Shown here in pieces: positions 17,541-25,009 of a stretch of DNA of 64,000 nt. Source of the DNA: Luteolibacter sp. Y139. GTDB taxonomy: Bacteria > Verrucomicrobiota > Verrucomicrobiia > Verrucomicrobiales > Akkermansiaceae. Under the pieces are notes generated by a model. That model saw only the letters and a list, made by a program, of their open reading frames with translations. It did no database searches and was not told the origin of the DNA. The stretch is taken from assembly GCF_038066715.1 (NCBI RefSeq), contig NZ_JBBUKT010000003.1, forward strand, positions 248,001-312,000. Reading direction: 5' to 3'. The stretch's first letter is position 1; every line of letters begins with the position of its first letter. The position numbers were made by a program, and so were the translations under genes.

Positions 17541-18776
17541 ATGAAAACACTTCTCGCTCTTCTCTTCACCGCCCTGGCGGTCTGCGCCAATGCCGGCACC
17601 CACGTCTGGTCGGGTGCGGGTGCCAACGCCTATTGGAACACTGCCGGCAACTGGTCCTCCGGCGGCGTGCCTGTCGCTGGCGAGGCCGCCCCGGTGAAGC
17701 TCATCTTCCCCGCCAACGCCACTTCCCGCACCAGCATGCTGAATATCGCCAACCTCAAGATCGACTCCATCGAGGTGGACCTCACCAGCGGGAGCTACAC
17801 TTTCCCGACGGCAGGAACGTCCATCACCTTCACCGGTGCGGCAGGCGACAATTTCAAGGTGACCGGAAACTCGAGCAGCGTAACCTGGCAGCCAGGCATC
17901 AACCTCCAGTCGACCTGCCGCTTTAACGTCTTGGTCAGTCCCGCCTACGCCGATTTCCAAGGCGTGATTTCCGGCAACGGCGGCATCGTGAAGACCGGCA
18001 ACGGCGACTTGAAGTTTTCCATCGGCGCTGTGGCGAATACCTTCACCGGCACGCTGCGGCTGGAGCAGGGCGATATTCTCTTGGAAAAGGCGGCGGGCAT
18101 TGCCTGCTTCGGAGGCAAACTTGAAATCGTCGCTGGCACTTGCACGGTCCGCCAATCCCAACAGATCCCCGCCAATGCGGTGGTCGAAATCCTCGGTGGC
18201 ACCCTGGCGGCCGCTGGCAACACCACCTTCACGCAGACGCTCAACAATGTGACGATGGGCGGCGATAGCCGCATCAACGCAAACGTGAACGGCAACATCA
18301 CTTTCGGCGGAACCTTGGATTTCGTGAATGATGCCACTACCAGTCCCACCATTTCTACCGCGAGCACCGGAACCCTCTCCTTCGGCGGCGGTACTCGCAC
18401 CCTATACCTGCCGCACCCCGATTCCTACCTGGAAGTCTATGCCGTGATCGGTGACGGCCCGACCGCTACCAGCCTTGTGAAGACCGGTGCCGGCTATCTG
18501 AAGCTCCTGTCGGCCAACACCTTCTCCGGAACCATGGAGGTTAAGGAAGGCGAGCTTGATATCGCGAATCCGAATGGACTCGGCAGTACCGCCAAGGGCA
18601 CCACCGTGCGCGCCGGCGCCACCCTGATCCTGAACTCTACCATGACCCTCCCTGCCGGAGAAACCATTACGCTGGAAGGCGATCTCGAGCCCGCAATGCA
18701 GCGGAGCTGCCCGGCCCGGTCGTGCTCGGCGGCACTCCATCCATTCATGCCGCCTACGGCTTCCCGCTCAAGCTGA
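17541..18776 (+). CDS. Autotransporter-associated beta-strand repeat protein, 5' part (frameshifted gene)
   Basis: The first part of a gene encodes a signal peptide (MKTLLALLFTALAVCANAG), THVWSGAGANAYWNTAGNW, and repeats of the type GNGGIVKTGNGDLKFS...NTFTGTLRLEQGDILL, which are autotransporter-associated beta-strand repeats. Good coding sequence runs to about residue 380 (GETITLEGD). The last about 30 residues (EPAMQRSCPARSCSAAL...) are unlike the family. In the overlapping frame the sequence continues as LPGPVVLGGTPSIHAAYGFP into the next entry. A one-base indel near 18683-18705, or a sequencing error, therefore separates the two halves. The intact protein would be about 800 residues, secreted or surface-attached. 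Confidence 0.75.
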   Translation: MKTLLALLFTALAVCANAGTHVWSGAGANAYWNTAGNWSSGGVPVAGEAAPVKLIFPANATSRTSMLNIANLKIDSIEVDLTSGSYTFPTAGTSITFTGAAGDNFKVTGNSSSVTWQPGINLQSTCRFNVLVSPAYADFQGVISGNGGIVKTGNGDLKFSIGAVANTFTGTLRLEQGDILLEKAAGIACFGGKLEIVAGTCTVRQSQQIPANAVVEILGGTLAAAGNTTFTQTLNNVTMGGDSRINANVNGNITFGGTLDFVNDATTSPTISTASTGTLSFGGGTRTLYLPHPDSYLEVYAVIGDGPTATSLVKTGAGYLKLLSANTFSGTMEVKEGELDIANPNGLGSTAKGTTVRAGATLILNSTMTLPAGETITLEGDLEPAMQRSCPARSCSAALHPFMPPTASRSS

Positions 18777-19954
18777 CCGGTGTCATCTCCGGCAGTCCTT
18801 CACAGGTCACCATCAAGGCCGGCGGCGCGGTCGAATGGAGCGGCAGCCAGGGCAACACCTACACCGGCATCGTCAAGGTCGACCTCAGCTCCGAACTCGT
18901 CCTTAAGAAGACCGCGGGGCAAGCCGTCACCGGCCCGGTCGAAATGGGTGGAGGCAAGCTCACCCTGGGAGCATCCAATCAGATCGCCGATACGGCACCG
19001 GTGTGGTTTTCAGGAAACGGCGTGTTCAACGTCAACGGCTACTCGGAGACCGTTTTAACCGTCTACGGAAGTGTGACTGCCGCGCTCGTGCTCGGCGATG
19101 GAACGCTGACGCTGGCCGGCAACAGCACCAACCAGCTCGGCTCCGCCGCACAACAGGTCCGGATCCAAGGCAGCCCGCTTTCCTCGATTCACAAGAAAGG
19201 CACCGGCACTTGGACCGTCTATCGCGGTGACTATCCGGTGGGAGGAGATCAATCGACTGCACTCTACGTGGAAGCCGGAAAAGTGCAGCTGCAGGTCAAT
19301 TGGCAAGGCTCCATCTTCCTCACCGGCGGCACCTTGGAAGGCAATGCCATCACCGGCTCGATCACCAACAACGGCGGCACGCTCAACCTCACCACCCTCC
19401 AGCCCAAGGGCGTCACCACCCCCGGCACCGGCGGCACCCTCGCCTGCAATATCAATAGCGAAGTCCCCGGCACCGGCTTCGGCCGCCTACAGGTCACCGG
19501 CACCGTCAACCTCACCGGCCTCACCCTGAACCTCGCGCTGAACTACCAGCCCCTGAACAACGAGACCTTCACCATCATCGACAACGATAGCAACGACGCC
19601 GTCACCGGCATCTTCAATGGCATGCCCGAAGGATCCACCATCTACGCCGGCGGCCAGCCCTTCAAGATCACCTACAAGGGCGGCTCCGGAGCCAACGATG
19701 TGGTGCTGCTCTTCACCGGTATTGGCGCACCTGACCCGCAGATCACCCTGGTCCGCCCTCAACCCGATGGCACCGTCCGCATCGACGTTTCATGGCAGCC
19801 ATCCAAGACCCTGACCCTGGAACGCGGCGTCAATGGAGGCCTCGCCCAATGGACCACCGCGAAAAGCGTGACGCTCGATGGGCAGGGCAAGGCAACCGTA
19901 TTCGTCTCAGCTGGCGGTACTAAGCGGGAGTTCTTCCGCCTGCGAACGAATTGA
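18722..19954 (+). CDS. Autotransporter-associated beta-strand repeat protein, 3' part (frameshifted gene)
   Basis: This is the second part of the gene beginning at 17541, in a different frame; the GTG at 18722 is only the first possible start and is probably not used. Repeats continue (GVISGSPSQVTIKAGGAVEWSG, NTYTGIVKVDLSSELVLKKT). A tail region follows (NLTGLTLNLALNYQPLNNETFTIIDND, then GSGANDVVLLFTGIGAPDPQITLV), and the common C-terminal domain ends REFFRLRTN. The last 270 bp plus the following terminator are duplicated at 21353-21692. Either the gene is broken in this strain or the assembly has an indel. Confidence 0.72.
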   Translation: MLGGTPSIHAAYGFPLKLTGVISGSPSQVTIKAGGAVEWSGSQGNTYTGIVKVDLSSELVLKKTAGQAVTGPVEMGGGKLTLGASNQIADTAPVWFSGNGVFNVNGYSETVLTVYGSVTAALVLGDGTLTLAGNSTNQLGSAAQQVRIQGSPLSSIHKKGTGTWTVYRGDYPVGGDQSTALYVEAGKVQLQVNWQGSIFLTGGTLEGNAITGSITNNGGTLNLTTLQPKGVTTPGTGGTLACNINSEVPGTGFGRLQVTGTVNLTGLTLNLALNYQPLNNETFTIIDNDSNDAVTGIFNGMPEGSTIYAGGQPFKITYKGGSGANDVVLLFTGIGAPDPQITLVRPQPDGTVRIDVSWQPSKTLTLERGVNGGLAQWTTAKSVTLDGQGKATVFVSAGGTKREFFRLRTN

Positions 19955-19982
19955 AGCACATCTCGTAGAGACGACCTCGCCG

Positions 19983-20019
19983 CATGCGACCATGGCTCCT
20001 CATGGTCGCATGTTTTTTT
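19983..20019 (+). terminator. Rho-independent terminator after the beta-strand repeat gene
   Basis: Perfect 12-bp arms CATGCGACCATG (19983-19994) and CATGGTCGCATG (20001-20012) surround a 6-nt loop, followed by seven T. A second copy lies exactly 1,672 bp downstream. Confidence 0.9.
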
Positions 20020-20108
20020 CACGAGGGACTCACTGCTTCGGCTTCCACGCCAGCCTCCGACCAAAGTTGGACGCCAGGCCCTCTTCAAACGGCATCCCCT
20101 CCGTCCGT

Positions 20109-20118
20109 GGTCCTATTC
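20109..20118 (+). promoter_or_regulatory. GGTCCTATTC motif, copy 2, in a duplicated upstream region
   Basis: It lies 80 bp upstream of the first beta-helix gene. About 100 bp around it (20053-20151) match 22007-22104 closely, including CTCTTCAAACGGCAT and CCGTTAGACATCGTG. Conservation between paralogues suggests a promoter region. Confidence 0.5.
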
Positions 20119-20197
20119 ACGGAAACGCAACGGTCCGTTAGACATCGTGTCATCGCCAGGACGACCCCCGATCAAAAAAACTCAATCATCCAATACC

Positions 20198-21262
20198 ATG
20201 AAGACCATCGCTCTCCTCCCCTTCGCCGCTCTCATCACCACCACCAGCGTGCACGCCCAGGGCCCGCTTACCCCGCCACCTGGTGCACCGGCCCCTCTGA
20301 TGAAGTCACTCGATCAAGTCGAAGCCCGCACCCCGCTTGTCGCCGGCCAAGCGGGCGTCACCATTGATGCCAATGGCGGCATCACCATCAGCCAATCGGG
20401 CAGCTACTACCTCACCGGAAACCTCACCCTCACCACGCCAGGAGTGAATGGCATCACCATCAGCACCAGCCATGTCACCCTGGACCTGAATGGATTCACC
20501 CTGACTAACGTCACCGGAAGCGGCGGCAATGCCGTGCTGATCACCGCCGGCAACGTCACCGTCCGGAATGGCATGATCCGCGGCGGCACCACTCTCTCCG
20601 GCAGCACGTTCACGGCTGCCGGATGGAACGACGGCATCACCGCGACCACGCCTTATCCCAATCTCGTCGTCGAAGGCGTCGAGGTCTCCGGCGTTCGGAA
20701 TAACGGAATCTATCTCTGTTATGAAGGCACCCGCATCGAGCGGTGCTCCGTCACCACGGTGGGCGCCACCGGTCTCTTTGCCAGTTTGGTTTCCTCCAGC
20801 ACCGCTCGCAAAACCGGCGCCATCGCGATCCTGGCATCCTCGGATCCCAGTTCGGCCGCCGTCTCCGATTGCTTCGCTGAAACCGTCTCGCCAACGCAGG
20901 AGGGAATTTCCGCATCCGATGGAGCCGTCAGCAATAGCAGGGGTATTGCCGTGGGAGGCCCTGGTATCTCTGCGGAAACCGCTACCAACTGCTACGGCAC
21001 CAGTGGGTCCGGCACTGGCCTCATTGCCAACGTCGCCACCTGCTGCCACGGAGTCAGCATTTCGGGAGTGGGCATCACTGGCATCACCCTCATGAATTGC
21101 TACGGACAGAGTGTTACGGGATCCTTCGGAATCTCGGGCACCATGGCCACCAGCTGTGTCGCCAGCCGGGCTGGCGGCGTGGCCCTCTCGGTGGTCACCG
21201 CCAATGGCTGCCATACCTTGTCGGGCACCGTCACGGCGACCAACAAATACAACATGCCGTGA
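20198..21262 (+). CDS. Secreted right-handed beta-helix protein, paralogue 1
   Basis: This 354-residue protein has a signal peptide (MKTIALLPFAALITTTSVHA) and the N-terminal motif PPPGAPAPLMKSLDQVEARTPL, which I associate with many Verrucomicrobia secreted proteins. A parallel beta-helix follows, with turns such as SGSYYLTGNLTL, VTLDLNGFTL, VTVRNGMIRGG and VEGVEVSGVRNNGIYL. The later part is rich in Cys, Ser and Gly (ATNCYGTSGSGTGLIANVAT). It ends ATNKYNMP. No catalytic residues are recognised; adhesion or carbohydrate binding is possible. The gene at 22149 is a paralogue with the same start and end and a duplicated upstream region. An upstream GTG frame from 20147 adds no signal and was not used. 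Confidence 0.82.
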   Translation: MKTIALLPFAALITTTSVHAQGPLTPPPGAPAPLMKSLDQVEARTPLVAGQAGVTIDANGGITISQSGSYYLTGNLTLTTPGVNGITISTSHVTLDLNGFTLTNVTGSGGNAVLITAGNVTVRNGMIRGGTTLSGSTFTAAGWNDGITATTPYPNLVVEGVEVSGVRNNGIYLCYEGTRIERCSVTTVGATGLFASLVSSSTARKTGAIAILASSDPSSAAVSDCFAETVSPTQEGISASDGAVSNSRGIAVGGPGISAETATNCYGTSGSGTGLIANVATCCHGVSISGVGITGITLMNCYGQSVTGSFGISGTMATSCVASRAGGVALSVVTANGCHTLSGTVTATNKYNMP

Positions 21263-21294
21263 ACTGAATGGCCAAACCTCCACTCCATACGGCC

Positions 21295-21626
21295 ATGAAG
21301 CTCTTCCCGCTCTCCCATCTCGCCTCCTTCGCCTGCGCCGGTTTCTTGCTAGCGGCTCCGGAGCCAACGATGTGCTGCTGCTCTTCGTGGGAGTCGGCGC
21401 ACCCGACCCACAGATCACCCTCGTTCGCCCTCAACCCGATGGCACCGTGCGCATCGACGTCTCCCGGCAACCCTCCAAGACCCTCACGCTGGAGCGCGGC
21501 GTCAATGGAAGCCTCGCCCAATGGACCACCGCAAAGAGCGTGACGCTCGATGGACAAGGCAAGGCAACCGTCTTCGTCACAGCAGGCGGCACTCCGCGGG
21601 AATTCTTCCGCCTGCGAACGAACTGA
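21295..21626 (+). pseudogene. Chimeric remnant: signal peptide of one gene joined out of frame to the tail of another
   Basis: An ATG at 21295 starts MKLFPLSHLASFACAGFLL, almost identical to the start of the gene at 23132. From 21353 the DNA is instead a copy of 19681-20019, the 3' end of the beta-strand repeat gene plus its terminator. The copied tail is intact in another frame (GSGANDVLLLFVGVGAPDPQ to REFFRLRTN, stop at 21626) than the signal peptide, so no proper protein is made. The frame from the ATG runs into an unrelated Cys/Ser-rich peptide. This marks the joint of a tandem duplication. Confidence 0.75.
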
Positions 21627-21654
21627 AGCAGATCTCATAGCGACGACCTCACCG

Positions 21655-21692
21655 CATGCGACCATGGCTCCCCATGGTCGCATGTTTCTTTT
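21655..21692 (+). terminator. Duplicated copy of the CATGCGACCATG terminator
   Basis: Arms CATGCGACCATG (21655-21666) and CATGGTCGCATG (21673-21684), a 6-nt loop and a T-rich TTTCTTTT tail. It is identical in stem to the terminator at 19983. Confidence 0.85.
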
Positions 21693-21813
21693 CACGGATG
21701 ACTCGCCGCTTCAAGGCAACGCCCTGCACCTTCTCGACAGCTACCGCCTCCTCAAAGTCAAAGGCACCACTGCCTCCTTCCGCTGGCAGCCCGCCGCGTC
21801 CTGACTCAAAGGG

Positions 21814-21834
21814 GTGTCGAAGTTCCGGCGACAC
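21814..21834. repeat. Degenerate copy of the GTGTCGACG palindrome
   Basis: It has the same GGGGTGTCGA-GTTCC-CGACAC layout as the copies at 24975, 41429 and 47932. Only the outer six bases of each arm pair (GTGTCG/CGACAC). It lies just after the stop codon of the remnant reading frame. Confidence 0.6.
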
Positions 21835-21847
21835 GGCTCCATCGTAG

Positions 21848-21868
21848 CGGAACGACTACGTCGTTCCG
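21848..21868. repeat. Palindrome CGGAACGAC-TAC-GTCGTTCCG
   Basis: Perfect 9-bp arms with a 3-nt loop, 14 bp after the degenerate palindrome. It has the same geometry as the other intergenic palindromes of the window but a different sequence. Confidence 0.65.
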
Positions 21869-22061
21869 GCGGTGCGCACTCCGTTGGAAAATCGCCACCC
21901 GCAACTCTCCCTGCGTTCCCGCTTCGCCGTTTGTGAAGATGTGCTCATGAGGAGACGCACCGGCACTTGGCTGAAGCGCCACGCGACATGGATCTATCCA
22001 CGCTAGCCTCCGACCAAAGTCGGACAACAGAGCCTCTTCAAACGGCATTCCCTCCGTCCGT

Positions 22062-22071
22062 GGTCCTATTC
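22062..22071 (+). promoter_or_regulatory. GGTCCTATTC motif, copy 3
   Basis: It lies 78 bp upstream of the second beta-helix gene, within a stretch nearly identical to the one before paralogue 1. The preceding TCCGAC-CAAA-GTCGGA palindrome (about 22009) is also part of the conserved block. Confidence 0.5.
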
Positions 22072-22148
22072 ACAGAAATCTAACCGTCCGTTAGACATCG
22101 TGGCGTCACGACGACAACCCCAATCCAATCCTCAATCATCCAAACACC

Positions 22149-23099
22149 ATGAAGACCACCGTTCTCCTCCCGCTTGCCGCCCTCATCGCCACCGCCACCG
22201 TGCACGGCCAAGGCTCCCTCACTCCGCCGCCCGGCGCACCGGCACCCGTGATGAAGTCACTCAATCAAATCGAAGCGCGCACCCCGCTGGTCGCCGGACA
22301 AGCCGGCGTTACCGTCGCCCCCACCGGCGAGATCACCATTACCACCTCGGGCAGCTACTATCTCACAGGCAACCTCATCACCACCGGCACGACCTCCTGT
22401 ATCAATGTCGGCACTTACAACGTCACCCTTGACCTGAACGGCTTCACCGTCAGCCGCACCACGGGGACTGAAGTCAACACCGCAGGCATTCTCATTTCCG
22501 GCGCTGACAACCAAACCGTCACGATACGGAATGGCTTCATCATCGGCGGTGGCGTCGCCGCGGGATTCGCAGCCGCAATCGACACGCTCGACGGCTTCGA
22601 AGGAAACGTCCATGTGGACAATGTCCATTGCTCGAAAGTGCGCTCCGGCATCATCCTGAACTACGACGAAGCCAGGAACTCGGTTCGCAACTGCTCCGTG
22701 GAAACATCCGGAGGCGAAGGCATCCGCGCCGAGCTCGTGTCCGACTGCACGGTGCGCGACACCGTGGGCACCGGCATCTTCGGCCAATCGGTCTCCAACT
22801 GCCACGTGGTGCAATCCTCGTCCACCTATGCGGGATCTGCCATCGACTACAACAACTCGTCAGGCTCGGTCGTGAGCAACTGCTACGCGATCTCCTACGC
22901 AGCGTATGGAATCCGCGCCTACACGGTCACCAACAGCTATGCGCGGACTACCACTGGCACTGCGGCTATCAGCGCCACGGTGGCAACTCAATGCGTCGCA
23001 CGACGCGTTGGCGGAAATGCGATCAGTGTCACCACCGCGGTCGGCTGCCACGCGCTGGACGGGGCTGTCGTCGCCACCAACAAATACAACATGCCGTGA
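22149..23099 (+). CDS. Secreted right-handed beta-helix protein, paralogue 2
   Basis: This 316-residue protein has a signal peptide (MKTTVLLPLAALIATATVHG), the PPPGAPAPVMKSLNQIEARTPL motif, and beta-helix turns (SGSYYLTGNLIT, VTLDLNGFTV, VTIRNGFIIGG, VDNVHCSKVRSGIIL). It ends with ATNKYNMP like paralogue 1. The middle is more diverged than the ends, suggesting an older duplication or selection on the exposed face. The upstream block, start and end are shared with the gene at 20198. The next gene (23132) follows after 32 bp, so the two are probably co-transcribed. Confidence 0.82.
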   Translation: MKTTVLLPLAALIATATVHGQGSLTPPPGAPAPVMKSLNQIEARTPLVAGQAGVTVAPTGEITITTSGSYYLTGNLITTGTTSCINVGTYNVTLDLNGFTVSRTTGTEVNTAGILISGADNQTVTIRNGFIIGGGVAAGFAAAIDTLDGFEGNVHVDNVHCSKVRSGIILNYDEARNSVRNCSVETSGGEGIRAELVSDCTVRDTVGTGIFGQSVSNCHVVQSSSTYAGSAIDYNNSSGSVVSNCYAISYAAYGIRAYTVTNSYARTTTGTAAISATVATQCVARRVGGNAISVTTAVGCHALDGAVVATNKYNMP

Positions 23100-23131
23100 G
23101 CCGGATCGCTGAACCCTCACTTCACACGGCC

Positions 23132-24037
23132 ATGAAACTCTTCCCGCTCTCCCACCTCACCTCCTTCGCCTGCGCCAGCCTCTTGTTAATGGCACCCGCC
23201 AGCGCTGCCACCTCCACCATCGATGCTTCCACGCACTACGCCTGGTCTGCCAACACCGGCTGGATCGATTTCCTCCCGGATGCCGACCGCGGATTCCGCT
23301 TCGGCGAGTTCAGCTGCGCCGGTTGGCTCTGGTCGCCCAATATCGGCTGGATCGACTGCGGCGACGGCACCCCCGCCAACAGTATCAACTACGCCAACAA
23401 TAGTAACACCGACTACGGCGTGAACCACTACGGAACCGGCGACCTCTACGGCATGGCCTGGAGTCCTAACACCGGCTGGATCAATTTCGGCTGGGCCACC
23501 CTCGATCCCGGCAATGCCAACCGTCCCCGCGTCGACCTCGTCACCGGCGAGTTCACCGGCTACGCATGGAGCGCCAACTGCGGATGGATCTCGCTGGCTG
23601 GCGTGAAGACCACCCGCATGGAAGTCATCGATACCGACGGCGACGGCATTTCCGATGCCTTCGAAATGGCCTACGCCGGCAACCTCACCACGCTCGCCGC
23701 AAACCACGATCAGGATGCCGATGGCTTCTCCGACGTGGATGAGTATGAATCGATGACCAATCCCTTCGATCCCTCGAATTTCTTCCGGGTCACCAAGGTC
23801 GAGCAGGCCAGCGCGGACGGCAGCGCGACCAAGCTCACCTGGACCAGCGCACCCAATCGCCGCTACGTCGTGGAGCACTCCAATGACATGGGCACGTCCA
23901 CGAAATGGCACGTATCAGCGCTGGATCCCGCACAATTCACGGCGGACTCCGGCGACTTCACCACCCGCACCACGCTGGATGTCGCCGCCGTGAGACGCTT
24001 CTTCCGCGTGAAGTCGGTGATCCCGCTCCAGCCATAA
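23132..24037 (+). CDS. Secreted protein with four W-x-x-N-x-GWI repeats and common C-terminal domain
   Basis: The protein has 301 residues from the ATG at 23132, with a signal peptide (MKLFPLSHLTSFACASLLLMAPASA). Four short repeats follow: YAWSANTGWIDF, GWLWSPNIGWIDCG, YGMAWSPNTGWINFG and YAWSANCGWISL. Then come calcium-site stretches DTDGDGISDAFE and DQDADGFSDVDEY, and the beta-domain ending RRFFRVKSVIPLQP. The repeats have the look of a small ligand-binding beta-fold; the ligand is unknown. A truncated copy of its first 19 codons lies at 21295. The frame is open far upstream (22628) through the preceding gene, which is only a shadow. Confidence 0.8.
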   Translation: MKLFPLSHLTSFACASLLLMAPASAATSTIDASTHYAWSANTGWIDFLPDADRGFRFGEFSCAGWLWSPNIGWIDCGDGTPANSINYANNSNTDYGVNHYGTGDLYGMAWSPNTGWINFGWATLDPGNANRPRVDLVTGEFTGYAWSANCGWISLAGVKTTRMEVIDTDGDGISDAFEMAYAGNLTTLAANHDQDADGFSDVDEYESMTNPFDPSNFFRVTKVEQASADGSATKLTWTSAPNRRYVVEHSNDMGTSTKWHVSALDPAQFTADSGDFTTRTTLDVAAVRRFFRVKSVIPLQP

Positions 24038-24056
24038 GGAAATTGTCGATGGCGCC

Positions 24057-24088
24057 GGGGAGGCCACCGTGCCAAGGTGGTCCTCCCC
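24057..24088 (+). promoter_or_regulatory. Strong hairpin directly before the start codon at 24093
   Basis: GGGGAGGCCACC (24057-24068) pairs with GGTGGTCCTCCCC (24076-24088) with one bulged base and a 7-nt loop, ending 4 bases before the ATG. It would hide a ribosome site. It lacks a T run, so it is not a typical terminator. Confidence 0.5.
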
Positions 24089-24092
24089 CGCC

Positions 24093-24971
24093 ATGTTCCC
24101 GTCCTTCAAATCCGGCATCGCATGGGCCTTGGCCATCATGCCGCTGCATGCAGAAGTGCTGGAGACGAACTTCGAGTCCGGCTTCGGCCCGTGGACACCG
24201 CTGTTCTCCGGAACCTGGGAGATCCAGAACCAAAGCGGCAATCACGTCGCCGCGCTCACCGTGGCCGGAGTCAATCGCCCGCCGGTGCGCAGGCCCCAGG
24301 CCTACCTTTTCCTGAATGGCTACTCGTGGACCGACTGCACCTTCACCGTGCATGCCAAGACCCTCGAACCCGCCGCCACCACCACTCGCGATGTCGTCCT
24401 CATCTTCGGCTACGCGGACGATACCCACTACTACTACGCCCACACCTCCAGCAAAGCGGACGCCATTCACACCGTGATCATGAAAGTGGCCGGCACCCAG
24501 CGCGCCACCATTCACCTCGAAGCGAATCCCACCCCCGCCCTCAATGGCAACTGGCAGACCATCCGCGTCGAACACGCCGCCACCGGCACCATCCGCGTCT
24601 TCGTCGATAACATGGTCACCCCACGCCTCACCGCCAATGACACCACCTACCCCGCCGGAGCCCTCGCCTTCGGCTCCTTCGACGACCGCGCCCTCTTCGA
24701 CGACGTCTCGATCTCCGGAACCGACATCCCCGTAACGGCTCCAAAAGTCTCTCTGGAAAAACACGGCAACAACGAACTCACCCTGAGCTACCCCACGCAA
24801 AAGGGCCTCTCCTATCAGCTCCTCTCCGGCAGCAACCTCTCCTCCCTCACTCCTCTAACAACAGCCACCGCAGGCTCGGGCAGCATGGAAACCCGCCCCG
24901 TCATCCTAGCCGAAGCTCCCTACCGTTTCTTCCAAGTGCTCACCACCCACCCCCTGCTGGCGCAGCCTTAA
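24093..24971 (+). CDS. Secreted concanavalin/LamG-like domain protein
   Basis: The protein has 292 residues from the ATG at 24093, with a short signal (MFPSFKSGIAWALAIMPLHA). A jelly-roll domain (about 20-210) has the pattern EIQNQSGNHVAAL, FLNGYSWTDCTFTVHAKT, YYYAHTSSKADAIHTVIMKV, GNWQTIRVEH and VFVDNMVTPRL. This resembles the glycan-binding or DUF1080-like folds of PVC secreted proteins. The last about 75 residues form a diverged version of the shared tail (YRFFQVLTTHPLLAQP). No catalytic call is made. A GTG at 24069 is an alternative start but falls inside a stable hairpin. Confidence 0.72.
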   Translation: MFPSFKSGIAWALAIMPLHAEVLETNFESGFGPWTPLFSGTWEIQNQSGNHVAALTVAGVNRPPVRRPQAYLFLNGYSWTDCTFTVHAKTLEPAATTTRDVVLIFGYADDTHYYYAHTSSKADAIHTVIMKVAGTQRATIHLEANPTPALNGNWQTIRVEHAATGTIRVFVDNMVTPRLTANDTTYPAGALAFGSFDDRALFDDVSISGTDIPVTAPKVSLEKHGNNELTLSYPTQKGLSYQLLSGSNLSSLTPLTTATAGSGSMETRPVILAEAPYRFFQVLTTHPLLAQP

Positions 24972-24974
24972 GGG

Positions 24975-24995
24975 GTGTCGACGTTCCGTCGACGC
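24975..24995. repeat. GTGTCGACG palindrome, copy after the stop codon at 24971
   Basis: The repeat starts immediately after TAA as GGGGTGTCGACG-TTC-CGTCGAC; seven inner base pairs are intact and the outer two have changed. It lies between convergent genes. Confidence 0.7.
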
Positions 24996-25009
24996 GTCTC
25001 CTATCACGC

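Larger units (their letters stand above)
21693..22006 (+). other. Segment present only in the second duplication copy, with a gene-tail remnant
   Basis: About 280 bp have no counterpart in the first copy. The first part reads, in one frame, as a protein-like tail (SPLQGNALHLLDSYRLLKVK...ASFRWQPAAS, stop at 21804) with no start of its own and no recognised family. It is followed by the palindromes at 21814 and 21848 and then by non-coding DNA. It looks like an insertion carrying a gene fragment, or a region lost from copy 1. Confidence 0.5.

Noticed and set aside
18680-18725. Programmed ribosomal frameshifting between the two beta-strand repeat frames
   Set aside because: No slippery heptamer or downstream pseudoknot is visible at the joint; an indel or sequencing error is simpler.
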